A DNA stretch of 64,000 nucleotides from positions 62,001 to 126,000 of the forward strand of contig NZ_JAGIPX010000005.1 in the NCBI RefSeq assembly GCF_017814945.1, read 5' to 3'. The position numbers and the translations under genes were made by a program. Shown piece after piece: positions 8,971 to 17,477 of this stretch. Source of the stretch: Paraburkholderia sp. LEh10. Its GTDB lineage: Bacteria > Pseudomonadota > Gammaproteobacteria > Burkholderiales > Burkholderiaceae. How positions within the stretch are numbered: position 1 is the first letter of the stretch; the number at the start of each line of letters is the position of its first letter. The notes below the pieces were generated by a model, which saw only the letters and a list, made by a program, of their open reading frames with translations, was not told the origin of the DNA and searched no databases.

Positions 8971-9546
8971 TTATGCGCGGGACTTTCTTGCGGCTTTCGT
9001 GGCAGCCGTTCTTTTTCTGGCAACGCCGTTCGCGCCGGCGGCCTTTGCACCTCCGACCAGAAACTTGCTGCGGTCCTTTTCGGCCGCCAGCCACGCCGGA
9101 GCGGGACCACGGCCGCTCCAGGTCGCCCCTGTTTCAGGGTGACGATACTTGGCAGGCTGCGGTCCCTTCGGCTGACCATTGCCCGCTGCGCCCTTCACGG
9201 CTACGCGCTTGACCGCCTGGGCCGACGCGCCGCCAACGAGGTACTTGTTGCGGTCTTTCGCCGCCGCGATCCAGGCAGGTGCCCGGCCATGTCCCGTCCA
9301 GGTCGCGCCCGTTTCAGGGTTCATGTATTTGGCGACACCTTTTGTCTGCACACCTGCCGACTTCAGCGAAGGACGACCACGTTTCTTATGGCCGAGATGC
9401 GCAGCGATGTCCGCCGTGGTCAAATTGTGCTTTGCCATCAATGCCCGAATGTTTTCCAGCGCGACCGTCGACTTTTGCGAGGCGATCGCCTCCGCCTGGG
9501 CCTGAAGCTTTTTTATCTTTGCTTGAAGTGCTTCGAGTGTAGCCAT
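8971..9546 (-). CDS. H-NS family nucleoid protein with two DNA-binding modules
   Basis: A 191-residue protein. Residues 1-45 form a coiled-coil oligomerisation segment (TLEALQAKIKKLQAQAEAIASQK). A short DIAAHLGHKKRGRP linker with an AT-hook-like core follows. Then there are two copies of the H-NS C-terminal module: KYMNPETGATWTGHGRAPAWI near residue 75 and KYRHPETGATWSGRGPAPAWL near residue 130, each followed by KDR-K-LVGG. The tail is Lys/Ala-rich. H-NS proteins silence AT-rich, often foreign, DNA. The ordinary form carries one such module. The start at 9546 follows an AGGAG; the upstream in-frame start would add ten residues that do not resemble the family. Confidence 0.85.
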   Translation of the reverse strand: MATLEALQAKIKKLQAQAEAIASQKSTVALENIRALMAKHNLTTADIAAHLGHKKRGRPSLKSAGVQTKGVAKYMNPETGATWTGHGRAPAWIAAAKDRNKYLVGGASAQAVKRVAVKGAAGNGQPKGPQPAKYRHPETGATWSGRGPAPAWLAAEKDRSKFLVGGAKAAGANGVARKRTAATKAARKSRA

Positions 9547-10044
9547 CTTGATACTCCTGATTGAAGATACCGGCACTATGCCATGGACAAGTCATATATG
9601 GCTAGAGTTCATCCATTACATGAAAACACAAACGCCTTTCGTTCTGCCACCTGAGTTCTGGTGGAAAGGTTAAAACGGCAACCGGAAGAGCGTGCCGCGA
9701 ATGTCAAAAAGCTTGCATCGGAGTTGATTGTCCACAAAGTCAAACTGCCCAATTATCCACTCAATCCATAAGAGCCATCGTTATACGAAAGCGCTGACTC
9801 GGCAATTGAGAAAGTTCCTGGCCCATCTTTTGAGCCGTCGATTTCCAAACGACCAGGGCCAAGCATTAAAATTCAGAGCTGATGCCTGTTTTTATTAAAG
9901 ATCAATCTTGAACCGTGCGTATGCGTTGATTTGCCATCACGTTGGCATCCCGATAACCCATATTGCATGACATAGCCGGCTTCCTGCGACTGAGTTTGCA
10001 CTGTACGCAAAATGAATGGAACGGCAGCGCCCGGAACAATGCAA
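9547..10044. other. Intergenic, upstream of the H-NS gene
   Basis: About 500 bp, more AT-rich than its surroundings between about 9600 and 9960. It should hold the promoter of the leftward H-NS gene. No open frame with family similarity and no clear repeat was found. Confidence 0.5.
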
Positions 10045-10078
10045 AAGGCCGGGCCTGCACTTTACAGGACCCGGCCTT
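10041..10078 (-). terminator. Rho-independent terminator of the chemotaxis-like operon
   Basis: AAGGCCGGG at 10045-10053 pairs with CCCGGCCTT at 10070-10078, extended inward by CCTG/CAGG with one bulge. On the minus strand it is followed by TTTT. It lies about 70 bp past the cheY stop. Confidence 0.85.
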
Positions 10079-10149
10079 ACGTCTTGCGCCGAATAGCGAA
10101 TGGGCTCTTGCGTTTATCCAGCGGACTCGATATGTGCCGCCAGTTCCCT

Positions 10150-10515
10150 TCAGCCAGCCAGTTTGCGGAACGTTTCGAGCACTGCATCGCCCTTGAACGG
10201 CTTGACGATCCAGCCCTTCACGCCCGCCGCCTTGCCGCGCTCCTTCATCGCGGGACTGCTTTCCGTCGTCAGCATGATGATGTTGACGCTCGTATTGGCC
10301 AATTCACTGCGGATCTTTTCGGCCATTGTCAGGCCATCCATATTCGGCATATTGACATCGCTGACGATGAGACGAATGCCCGGCGACGCTTTCAGTTTCG
10401 CGAGCCCATCTTTGCCGTCCACTGCCGTATCGACGTCGAGGCCGTTTTTCCGCAGAAAGCCCGCCACTTCATCGCGAACCGCGCTCGAATCGTCCACTAC
10501 CAGAACCTTTGCCAT
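10150..10515 (-). CDS. CheY-like single-domain response regulator
   Basis: A 121-residue stand-alone receiver domain. The acidic pocket is D8/D9, the phosphoacceptor is D53 (VSDVNMP), the switch threonine is T83 (MLTTES), and the conserved lysine is K105 (VKPF). No output domain is attached, so it should act by protein contact, as CheY does at the flagellar switch, or shuttle phosphate. It is the last gene of a four-gene leftward set with a sensor kinase, an MCP-like protein and a CheC/CheX-type protein, and is followed by a strong terminator. A GGTGAG precedes the ATG. Confidence 0.85.
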   Translation of the reverse strand: MAKVLVVDDSSAVRDEVAGFLRKNGLDVDTAVDGKDGLAKLKASPGIRLIVSDVNMPNMDGLTMAEKIRSELANTSVNIIMLTTESSPAMKERGKAAGVKGWIVKPFKGDAVLETFRKLAG

Positions 10516-10575
10516 TGCTCACCCCGTCACGCCTTTCAAGCGGCGCATTGATTGAAAATATGATCTTTGCCGGTT

Positions 10576-11115
10576 TCAGAAGAGTTCCAGTTCGCCGGCG
10601 CTTTCCTCGACCTGAGCCGCCTGCGCGGCAAAATCGACGGGCGCGCTCGCGCATACACACAGCGTCGCGCCCAGTTGTACGTTTGCGCCGACGGTCACGC
10701 GAAAAGCAGCGAGGTAATCCGGCTTCAACTCCGTCAAATGGGAAACGCAGGCGCCGCTCAGCTGATATGGCGTCGACATTCCGAGATCCGGAAAGTACTC
10801 GACCAGTCGCTGATTGATCGCGCCACAACACAGATTGCCGACTTCCATCAGCGCTTCTGGCAACGCACGATCTTCGGCGTCGCGCAAATAATAGTCGCGC
10901 GTTGTCTGATCGTCGTCGAAATGCAGTACGAGCAGAAAGCGAAATGCAATCGATGAAATGGTCAAAACAACGATATGGCTCGCGAGCGCGGTATTGGCCT
11001 GATGCGCGTCGAGTGCCGTGATTTCGCACGCGTCGCCGGCATTGACGGGCAAACGCGTGCGTGCGGACTGGAAAAAGATCCGTTCGAGACTGTCTTTCGC
11101 TTGCTGACTGATCAC
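10576..11115 (-). CDS. CheC/CheX-type phosphatase-like protein
   Basis: A 179-residue protein. It carries the E-x2-N motif of the CheC/CheX/FliY phosphatases in EVGNLCCGA (E91, N94), the residues that orient the water attacking CheY phosphate, preceded by the long helix leading into EALME. Only one such motif is visible, as in CheX. The GTG start overlaps the MCP-like stop (GTGA), which implies translational coupling. The natural reading is that it dephosphorylates the adjacent CheY. The N-terminal 60 residues are diverged, so confidence in the exact subfamily is moderate. Confidence 0.7.
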   Translation of the reverse strand: MISQQAKDSLERIFFQSARTRLPVNAGDACEITALDAHQANTALASHIVVLTISSIAFRFLLVLHFDDDQTTRDYYLRDAEDRALPEALMEVGNLCCGAINQRLVEYFPDLGMSTPYQLSGACVSHLTELKPDYLAAFRVTVGANVQLGATLCVCASAPVDFAAQAAQVEESAGELELF

Positions 11116-11849
11116 GTCGTCGCCTGTTCTATCCGGGATTGAATCTGGCCGGCGAGCGACTCGACGCTTGCCAGCGAAGCAGTGATCATCTTGCCGCCCG
11201 CCTGAATGTCCTGAAACGTGGCCGTCGTGATGAGGTCGTTGCGGTTCAGGCTGTCGTGATAGCTCTTCGACAGTTCCTGCGAGCGCGCCGCCAGCGCGCG
11301 CACTTCACTCGCGACGATCGAGAACCCGCGTCCCGCCGCCCCCGCGCGGGCCGCTTCGATCGACGCATTCAGCGACACGATCAGCACGTGACGCACGATC
11401 GACGACAATTCATTGTTCTTCGTGTGCATGTCGTGGTTCTGCGCCATCAGCGAAATCATCTGCTCATGCCAGCGCTCGAACGTCGCCGACAGATTCCGCA
11501 GGCGTGCCGCCTCGGCGCAAAGGCGCGTCGCCTGATGCAGCCATTCGTCTTTTTGCTGCAGCAACGCGTTCAAGGCGGCGCGCGCCTGTTCCGCCTGCGC
11601 CGACTGCTGCACGAGATCGCCACGCAACGTGTCGACGAGCGCGTGCAACTCGCGCGCCCGCTGCTCGTGCTGCCGCACTTCGGCTGCATGATGCTCTTCG
11701 GCCTGCGCAACGCGCTTGCCCTGCGACGCCACCGCCATGCACTGCTGCGCAATGACGTTTCTCCTGTACCACCACCGATGCGCGAAAAGCGCCGCGAGCG
11801 CGCTCAACGCGCCGCCCGCCACTGCCGCAATCACATACTGTTCAACCAC
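11112..11849 (-). CDS. Short methyl-accepting chemotaxis-like protein
   Basis: A 245-residue protein with one N-terminal transmembrane helix (residues about 5-24), a coiled coil rich in Ala, Gln and Glu (about 45-110), and the hairpin tip of MCP signalling domains at about 155-195 (SLNASIEAARAGAAGRGFSIVASEVRALA). It lacks a periplasmic sensor domain and HAMP, and the cytoplasmic bundle is much shorter than in usual MCPs of 500 or more residues. It probably serves as a scaffold or cytoplasmic signal input for the kinase next to it. It has a GTG start behind GGGGA, 17 bp from the kinase stop. Confidence 0.75.
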   Translation of the reverse strand: MVEQYVIAAVAGGALSALAALFAHRWWYRRNVIAQQCMAVASQGKRVAQAEEHHAAEVRQHEQRARELHALVDTLRGDLVQQSAQAEQARAALNALLQQKDEWLHQATRLCAEAARLRNLSATFERWHEQMISLMAQNHDMHTKNNELSSIVRHVLIVSLNASIEAARAGAAGRGFSIVASEVRALAARSQELSKSYHDSLNRNDLITTATFQDIQAGGKMITASLASVESLAGQIQSRIEQATT

Positions 11850-11866
11850 GACATATCCCCGTCATG

Positions 11867-14254
11867 CTATTCGGAAAGCGCGTTGGCCTGAATCGCCGTC
11901 ACGGTTCGGGCCGCATCGTCCATCGATGTGCCGACGCTATCGACGGCGGCATTCTCCGGCAGATAGACGATCGTCTGGAACTGGCGGAAGTCCGCGCCTG
12001 CATGATCGTCGGTAAAGCGCAAATCGATGCGCCCGCCTTCGCGCTTGATGAAATCGCGCACCGCATCCATGCCGACGCCGCGACCTGAGACTTCCGTCAC
12101 ATTTTGAGCCGTCGAAAAACCCGGACGGAAAATAAACTCGGCCACTGCTTCGTCGCTCAGTTGCGAATCCGGCTGGAGCCAGCCGCGCTCGGCCGCGATG
12201 CCGCGAATGCGCGACAGCGCGAGGCCGCGGCCGTCATCGCTCAACGTGATCTGCAATGCCCCTTCCGCGACGCCCACTTCGATATCGATCACACCCGCTT
12301 CGGGCTTGCCGAGCGCCAGGCGTTGTTCGGCCGTCTCGATGCCGTGATCGACGCAATTGCGCAACAGATGCATGAAGACATTCTTCAGTGCCGTGCCCGC
12401 TTGCGACCGAACGCGATAGCCGTTGTCGTCGATGCGCACGGCGGGGGCCGCCTTGCCGAGCTCGGCGGCAAGCGAAGGCAGCGATTCGAGCACGCCCGCC
12501 AGCGCGTCTTCGATCATTTCCGTGCCGAGCAGACGCAAGGTTCGGCGCACCGAATCGCGCGCCGACAGCAGATCGCGCATGTCGGCCGGGTTCGCCGCGT
12601 CGAGCAGGCGCAGGCTTTCCTGAATGTGCTCACGGTCGACCATCAGATAGCGTTCGACGCTGCCGCCACGGCCCGCCTTGCGGCCAAGACTGACTTCGTT
12701 GATCGTCGCGTAGTGCTGAAGCGCTTCCTTGACGCGCGCGAGTTCGGCGATCAGTTGCTCCTGATCCCATTCGTGCGCCGAATCGGGACGGCGCAATGCG
12801 TCATACCGCTGCTCGGTTTCATGCACGATGCTCGTCAGATGCTGAAGGCTATAGGTGCGTGCATTGCCTTTGATCGTATGCATGTTGCGAAATAGCTCTG
12901 CAACAGCCGAACCGTCCGCCTGCGTATGCTGGCGAATGATGCGCTCATTCTCGTTGATGAAGCCCGTCGCGCTCTCGACGAAATGATGGAACTTCTCCTC
13001 GCTCACTGCGAGAATCTCGCCGATCATTTCCAGGCGGCGCTTTTGTTCTCCCGCTTCTGCCGCGAGCTGGCGCAGTTCTGTCACGTCGCGCACGCACAGC
13101 ATCAGACGCATGACGATGTCGTTTTCGTCGGTGATCGCGGACCAGCTCATATCCAGCGTTTTCATCCCGCCATTGGGCATCTCGCGCATCAGTTCGTTGA
13201 CGAGCAGATGCTGGTTGAATTCGAAGTTGATGCTGTCTTCACCAATGCACGCCGCTACGGCCGCTTCGACTTGCGAAACCGTGTCGGCGCCGAGATTGCT
13301 GTCGCCGAATACGAGATCCATCAGTGGACGGCCGGCAATGTCCTTCGTTTCGAAGATCTCTTCCAGATATGCCGAGTACTCGGAGTGAATCACGGCACCG
13401 TCGACGACCGTCAAAATGCCTTGCTGCATGTTCTGCAGCATCGCCTGAATGTCGGCCGTCTTTTGTTTCAGTTGCGCGCAGCTTTGCTGAATCTTCTCGA
13501 TCATGCCATTGAACGCGACGATCGAATGACCGATTTCATCCATGCGCCCGACAGGCACACGGCGCGTGAAATCCTGGCTCGACGCGATCTCGCTCATCAT
13601 CGACTGCATGCGCGACAGCGGCCGTGTGATCTGGCGATACAGCAGCAGGCCGATCGCGATCAGCACGAGAATCGCCGCGCCCGATGCGCTTGCAATTGCC
13701 GTCGTGGTCGTTGCGAGGCCTTCGTTGAGCCCTTCGATTGCATCGTCTTTCTGGCGGTTCTTCTCGATGCGCAGCGTTTCGACGATGCCTTCCAGTTCGT
13801 CGCGGTACTGTGCGACATTGGCGAACAAATAAGCCTGCGCCATGTCATTCTTGCCTTCGGCCTTCATTTTCGCGGTATCGTTGATCGCCGCGAAGTAGTT
13901 CGCGAGGCTGTCGCGCGCCTGCGTGACGAGCCCTTTTTGCGCGTGACTCGCGGCCGCTTTCGCCTGCACGTCGAGGGCGTCGCGCAACGACTTCTGTTTC
14001 GTCGCGAGTTCCTTTTGCGCCTGCTCGACCATATTCGCATCGGGTGCATAGACGAGCGTCATCGTTGCAAGCTGGACGTCCTTGACCTGCGATACGAGAT
14101 CGGCCGAAGCGAGCGCGCTCGGCACGACGCCCTGCGTCACTTGCCGAACGTCTGCGGCGCTGCCGCGTGTCTGATAGACGGCGTATCCGCCGATTGCCGA
14201 TAAGGCAACCAGCATCAACACCACGAGTAAAGTGATGCGGTGACGGATGCTCAT
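11867..14254 (-). CDS. Membrane sensor histidine kinase of CheA-like type (4HB sensor, HAMP, PAS-like, Hpt, HATPase)
   Basis: A 795-residue kinase. Helix 1 (about 5-28) and helix 2 (about 190-207) flank a periplasmic four-helix-bundle MCP-type sensor. A HAMP domain with ITRPLSRM follows, then a PAS-like region (about 275-400), an Hpt domain with the phosphorylatable histidine in HTIKGNART (near residue 459), and a C-terminal HATPase with LRNCVDHGIE, LSDDGRGLALS and SGRGVGMDAV. These are the CheA P1 and P4 parts, but no CheW-like P5 domain follows. It therefore fuses receptor and kinase in one chain. It heads a leftward operon with MCP-like, CheX-like and CheY genes. The start at 14254 has GGGGA seven bases upstream; an ATG at 14278 is possible. 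Confidence 0.85.
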   Translation of the reverse strand: MSIRHRITLLVVLMLVALSAIGGYAVYQTRGSAADVRQVTQGVVPSALASADLVSQVKDVQLATMTLVYAPDANMVEQAQKELATKQKSLRDALDVQAKAAASHAQKGLVTQARDSLANYFAAINDTAKMKAEGKNDMAQAYLFANVAQYRDELEGIVETLRIEKNRQKDDAIEGLNEGLATTTTAIASASGAAILVLIAIGLLLYRQITRPLSRMQSMMSEIASSQDFTRRVPVGRMDEIGHSIVAFNGMIEKIQQSCAQLKQKTADIQAMLQNMQQGILTVVDGAVIHSEYSAYLEEIFETKDIAGRPLMDLVFGDSNLGADTVSQVEAAVAACIGEDSINFEFNQHLLVNELMREMPNGGMKTLDMSWSAITDENDIVMRLMLCVRDVTELRQLAAEAGEQKRRLEMIGEILAVSEEKFHHFVESATGFINENERIIRQHTQADGSAVAELFRNMHTIKGNARTYSLQHLTSIVHETEQRYDALRRPDSAHEWDQEQLIAELARVKEALQHYATINEVSLGRKAGRGGSVERYLMVDREHIQESLRLLDAANPADMRDLLSARDSVRRTLRLLGTEMIEDALAGVLESLPSLAAELGKAAPAVRIDDNGYRVRSQAGTALKNVFMHLLRNCVDHGIETAEQRLALGKPEAGVIDIEVGVAEGALQITLSDDGRGLALSRIRGIAAERGWLQPDSQLSDEAVAEFIFRPGFSTAQNVTEVSGRGVGMDAVRDFIKREGGRIDLRFTDDHAGADFRQFQTIVYLPENAAVDSVGTSMDDAARTVTAIQANALSE

Positions 14255-14498
14255 GTGATATTCCCCGTGGTCTGTCACTGCTATGCCGCAGTGCTACCCG
14301 TCTTGAATAGTCGATTTAACGGGCGACGGGATTATCATCGGCGGGTCATGACGAAGCTGTGAACAACGCGCATTCTTCTGCCAATTGAGAAGCGCAATAG
14401 TACTTGTACGCAAATGGGCCTAAAGTTTTCGGATTACCCGCCGTTAACCGCAGGCTTCGTTTTCCGGGTGCGGCTCGACCGCATGCTCCATTTCAGCC

Positions 14499-15401
14499 TC
14501 AGTTCGTGACAAACGGCTGTGCGGCCGGCCCTTTCGGACTCACATTGAGACGCTCGTATTCGGCAATCAGCTGCGCGCCGAACAACATTAGCGTCGCGAG
14601 CGCTTCGAGACTGAATAGCACGATGATCGCCGTCGTCAGCGAACCATAAACGACGCTCACCTGCGATAACGTCGCAAAGTACCAAACGAGCACGCGCCGC
14701 GTGATTTCCCACAGCACCGCGGCCGCCACTGCGCCGACGAACGCGTGCCGCGGTGTCGTGCGCCCCGCAGGTATCACCAGATAGATCGCCGTCAGTACGA
14801 AGATTTCGCCCGCCAGTCCGAACAGATAGAGCATGACGCGCATCGGGCCCGTCAATGAGACTTCGTGGTCGAACAATACGATGCTGTCGCTTGCGACAGA
14901 CTGAAGACTGCTCGTGACGATAGTCACGAGCAGCACGCCAATGCCAAGCGAAAGGCTGAACAGGTAAGGCATGATTGCCGACAGCAAAAAGTGCCTGCGC
15001 CGAATGGCGACGCGATGCACGAAGATGATCGACAGCGCATTTTCCAGCACCGTGAACGCGAGCGAACTGAAGAAGATCATCGTGACCACGAGGAACCAGC
15101 CGATCACCGCGCGATGCGCGAGAAAGTTGGCAAGCTCCCGGACAATCGCTTTCGATTGTCCCGGCACCAGCCATTCGAGCAGACGCGCAAGTGTATCGAG
15201 CAGCAGCTGCTCGCCGACGAAATGACTGAACGCGATCGCGACGAGTATCAGCAGCGGCACGATGGACAGCAGCGCGTAATAGGCAATGGCGCCTGCCAGC
15301 AGCAACCCCTGGTTCTTGCGGAAAGCCTTGAATACCTGCAATGTGAATTGCGCGGGATGCGTCGCGACGAAATGCAGCGCGCGGTTGTGCATCGTCCTCA
15401 C
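14499..15401 (-). CDS. YihY/BrkB family membrane protein
   Basis: A 300-residue inner-membrane protein with about six hydrophobic helices. It shows the family signature in helix 1 (GAIAYYALLSIVPLLILV) and the late motif AVAAAVLWEITRRVLVWYF, then VVYGSLTTAIIVLFSLEALATLMLFGAQL. The name BrkB comes from Bordetella serum resistance; the general function is unknown. It lies downstream of the small-peptide operons on the same strand but is separated from them by a strong terminator, so it is probably an independent unit. Confidence 0.85.
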   Translation of the reverse strand: MRTMHNRALHFVATHPAQFTLQVFKAFRKNQGLLLAGAIAYYALLSIVPLLILVAIAFSHFVGEQLLLDTLARLLEWLVPGQSKAIVRELANFLAHRAVIGWFLVVTMIFFSSLAFTVLENALSIIFVHRVAIRRRHFLLSAIMPYLFSLSLGIGVLLVTIVTSSLQSVASDSIVLFDHEVSLTGPMRVMLYLFGLAGEIFVLTAIYLVIPAGRTTPRHAFVGAVAAAVLWEITRRVLVWYFATLSQVSVVYGSLTTAIIVLFSLEALATLMLFGAQLIAEYERLNVSPKGPAAQPFVTN

Positions 15402-15562
15402 GTCGACCTCCGCTCGCGTCGTTTGCCGGCGGGCGAGACGCGCGTCGCGCGTTGCGGCGCCGGCTTCGAAAGCGTAGCAAGCGGCGGTCCTGCGCTTCTT
15501 CGAATGGTCTTGCGCTTTGTCCCGAATATCGAATTGCCTTATTCGGGCTTCGTGTTTCCTCT

Positions 15563-15595
15563 AAAAAAAAACCGCCAGCGAGCAGAGGCTGGCGG
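15563..15595 (-). terminator. Intrinsic terminator of the five-gene peptide operon
   Basis: CCGCCAGC at 15572-15579 pairs with GCTGGCGG at 15588-15595, followed on the minus strand by nine U residues. The stem and the next about 60 bases closely resemble the terminator region at 17478-17514. Confidence 0.9.
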
Positions 15596-15776
15596 GCGAA
15601 CGTCGGCAGGGACAGGACCTGACGGCGTCTCTCGGAAAAGAGACTGATACTGACTTTATATCCACTCGCTTCGTGATTCTGCGTACATGTTCTGTAAAGA
15701 GCGGATGTCCCAGGTGGGGAGAGCGCGTTCCGCTGTTTGAATATGCAGATGACGCGCCACTCTCCCCGGTCCAGAC

Positions 15777-16001
15777 TTAGTGAACGACTTGCAGGCCACC
15801 GAAGTTCAGGATCGTCGGGATGTCGACCTTCGTCTCGGTTTGTGTGACGGGTGCCACGACAATCGCCGGGCTGGCGAAGCCGCCGCCGAACGCCGCGTTC
15901 GTGTTGAACGCGTTGACGTTGGCGCCACCGCGTACCGTCGAGAGTGCTTCGGCCGAAAGTTCTTCGCTGTGGGAAATGTCTTTGATGGTGAGCGTTGCCA
16001 T
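15777..16001 (-). CDS. Double-glycine leader peptide, paralogue 8 (last gene of second operon)
   Basis: A 74-residue peptide. The leader has about 26 residues (MATLTIKD, then EELSAEALSTVRGG), matching the ELS-x3-L-x2-V-x-GG pattern cut by C39 peptidase transporters. The predicted core is about 48 residues: Asn-rich start (ANVNAFNTN), AAFGGGFASP, a VVAPVTQT segment, and DIPTILNFGG near the end. It has no cysteine. The core belongs to the same subtype as the gene at 17977-18204 and its 3' flank matches that gene's too. AGGAG is present nine bases upstream of the ATG. Function as a bacteriocin or signal is an inference. Confidence 0.8.
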   Translation of the reverse strand: MATLTIKDISHSEELSAEALSTVRGGANVNAFNTNAAFGGGFASPAIVVAPVTQTETKVDIPTILNFGGLQVVH

Positions 16002-16059
16002 GGTGAATCTCCTGATAGGTGTGGTTCAGTTGAACTGGAAAGTGATTGCTTTGCGCGGC

Positions 16060-16287
16060 TTAGAGCAGCACGCCTTGCAGGCCGCCGAAGTTCGCGATCG
16101 TCGGGATCGAAACCTTCGTGTCGGTCTGCGTGACGGGTGCTACCACCGCGGCCGGGCTGGCGAAGTCGCCGCCGAATGCCGCGTTGATGTTACCGACGTT
16201 GTAGTTGCTGCCGCCACGTACCGTCGAGAGCGCTGCGACGGAGAGTTCGGCGTTGTGCGAGAGGTCTTTGATGGTCAGCGTTGCCAT
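16060..16287 (-). CDS. Double-glycine leader peptide, paralogue 7
   Basis: A 75-residue peptide with the family leader ending AALSTVRGG and a core starting SNYNVGNINAAFGG. It is almost identical to the gene at 16347-16574 but has Asp instead of the third Gly of the GGG run (GGDFASP) and ends GVLL. The start is set by similarity to the other copies and AGGAG upstream; an earlier in-frame ATG would prefix 11 residues that are intergenic repeat sequence. Confidence 0.8.
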   Translation of the reverse strand: MATLTIKDLSHNAELSVAALSTVRGGSNYNVGNINAAFGGDFASPAAVVAPVTQTDTKVSIPTIANFGGLQGVLL

Positions 16288-16346
16288 GATGAAGCTCCTG
16301 ATAGGTGTGGTTCGGTTCAACTAGAAGAGTGATTGCTTTGTGTGGC

Positions 16347-16574
16347 TTAGAGGGCGACGCCTTGCAGGCCGCCGAAGTTCGCGATCGTCGGGATCGAAAC
16401 CTTCGTGTCGGTCTGCGTGACGGGTGCCACCACCGCGGCCGGGCTGGCGAAGCCGCCGCCGAATGCCGCGTTGATGTTGCCGACGTTGTAGTTGCTGCCG
16501 CCACGTACCGTCGAGAGCGCTGCGACGGAGAGTTCGGCGTTGTGCGAAAGGTCTTTGATGGTCAGCGTTGCCAT
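16347..16574 (-). CDS. Double-glycine leader peptide, paralogue 6
   Basis: A 75-residue peptide of the SNYNVGNIN core subtype, with the leader ending STVRGG and the core ending NFGGLQGVAL. Its spacers to the neighbours (58-59 bp) are near-identical copies that contain the ribosome binding site of the next gene. It is the most consensus-like member of the array. Confidence 0.8.
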   Translation of the reverse strand: MATLTIKDLSHNAELSVAALSTVRGGSNYNVGNINAAFGGGFASPAAVVAPVTQTDTKVSIPTIANFGGLQGVAL

Positions 16575-16632
16575 GATGAAGCTCCTGATAGGTGTGGTTA
16601 AGTTGAACTGGAAAGTGATTGCTTTTTAGGGC

Positions 16633-16860
16633 TTAGAGCGCGACGCCTTGCAGGCCGCCGAAGTTCGCGATCGTCGGGATCGACACCTTCGTGTCCGTCT
16701 GCGTGACGGGTGCGACGACAATCGCCGGGCTGGCGAAGCCGCCGCCGAACGCCGCGTTCGTGTTGAACGCGTTGACATTCGCGCCACCGCGCACTGTCGA
16801 GAGTGCTTCGGCCGAAAGTTCTTCGCTGCGGGAAATGTCTTTGATGGTGAGCGTTGCCAT
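16633..16860 (-). CDS. Double-glycine leader peptide, paralogue 5 (mosaic)
   Basis: A 75-residue peptide. The leader and first half of the core (DISRSEELSAEALSTVRGG, then ANVNAFNTNAAFGGGF) match the genes at 15777 and 17977, while the second half (TDTKVSIPTIANFGGLQGVAL) matches the 16060 and 16347 copies. The switch falls around the conserved VVAPVTQT block. This is what gene conversion or unequal crossover within the array would give. Confidence 0.8.
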   Translation of the reverse strand: MATLTIKDISRSEELSAEALSTVRGGANVNAFNTNAAFGGGFASPAIVVAPVTQTDTKVSIPTIANFGGLQGVAL

Positions 16861-16919
16861 GATGAATCTCCTGATAGGTGTGGTTCGGTTCAACTAGAAA
16901 AGTGATTGCTTCGTATGGC

Positions 16920-17147
16920 TTAGAGCAGCACGCCTTGCAGGCCGCCGAAGTTCGCGATCGTCGGGATCGAGACCTTCGTGTCCGTCTGCGTGACGGGTGC
17001 CACCACCGCGGCCGGGCTGGCGAAGCCGCCGCCGAATGCCGCGTTGATGTTGCCGACGTTGTAGTTGCTGCCGCCGCGCACTGCGGAGAGCGCCAGGACG
17101 GAAAGTTCTTCGTTATGCGAAAGATCTTTAATGGACAGCGATGCCAT
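16920..17147 (-). CDS. Double-glycine leader peptide, paralogue 4 (first gene of second operon)
   Basis: A 75-residue peptide. The leader is slightly diverged (MASLSIKD, ending LALSAVRGG) and the core is of the SNYNVGNIN subtype ending GVLL. It is the first gene behind the sigma-54-type promoter at 17215-17230, with an estimated 5' UTR of about 55 bases. Confidence 0.8.
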   Translation of the reverse strand: MASLSIKDLSHNEELSVLALSAVRGGSNYNVGNINAAFGGGFASPAAVVAPVTQTDTKVSIPTIANFGGLQGVLL

Positions 17148-17214
17148 GATGAATCTCCTGATAGGCTTTTGTTTCGGTTGGAAGAGCACTATTCGTTGCG
17201 CTCGCCCCTACATA

Positions 17215-17230
17215 TGCATGGGCTGTGCCA
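17215..17230 (-). promoter_or_regulatory. Sigma-54 (-24/-12) promoter of the five-gene peptide operon
   Basis: Minus strand TGGCAC-AGCCC-ATGCA. The invariant GG and GC are 10 bases apart as RpoN requires. The site lies about 68 bp before the first start codon. The homologous position in front of the other operon carries TGGCAC-ATCCT-GTGCA. Confidence 0.8.
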
Positions 17231-17352
17231 ATCTTGCTCCGCGCGCTTCGCTTTTTGTCAAACGCTTGAGAACAAAGGGTTTTGGCCGCATCACCAGGTT
17301 TCCACACCGAAATTCAGGCATTTCATGAGCCGCCGACAGGCTGTCATTGACC

Positions 17353-17378
17353 AACAGATAATCGCGGAGCTGTCTGTT
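17353..17378. promoter_or_regulatory. Candidate enhancer (upstream activating) dyad of the five-gene operon
   Basis: AACAGA-N14-TCTGTT, an inverted repeat about 123 bp upstream of the -24 element. The same half-sites with the same 14-base spacer occur about 125 bp upstream of the second sigma-54 promoter, which is the expected place for an enhancer-binding protein. Confidence 0.6.
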
Positions 17379-17477
17379 TTGATCGAACAACGGTCCGAGT
17401 GACGCCGCGATGAACCGATAAAGCACAGCCGCGCTCGACCCGGAGCACCGCGCTCGCGTTTCCGATCGCAGCGCACG

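Larger units (their letters stand above)
15777..17147 (-). repeat. Five-copy tandem gene repeat, unit about 286-287 bp
   Basis: Start codons lie at 17147, 16860, 16574, 16287 and 16001, a spacing of 287, 286, 287 and 286 bp. Coding parts and the 58-59 bp spacers are both conserved, so whole units were duplicated rather than only the coding sequence. Confidence 0.9.
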
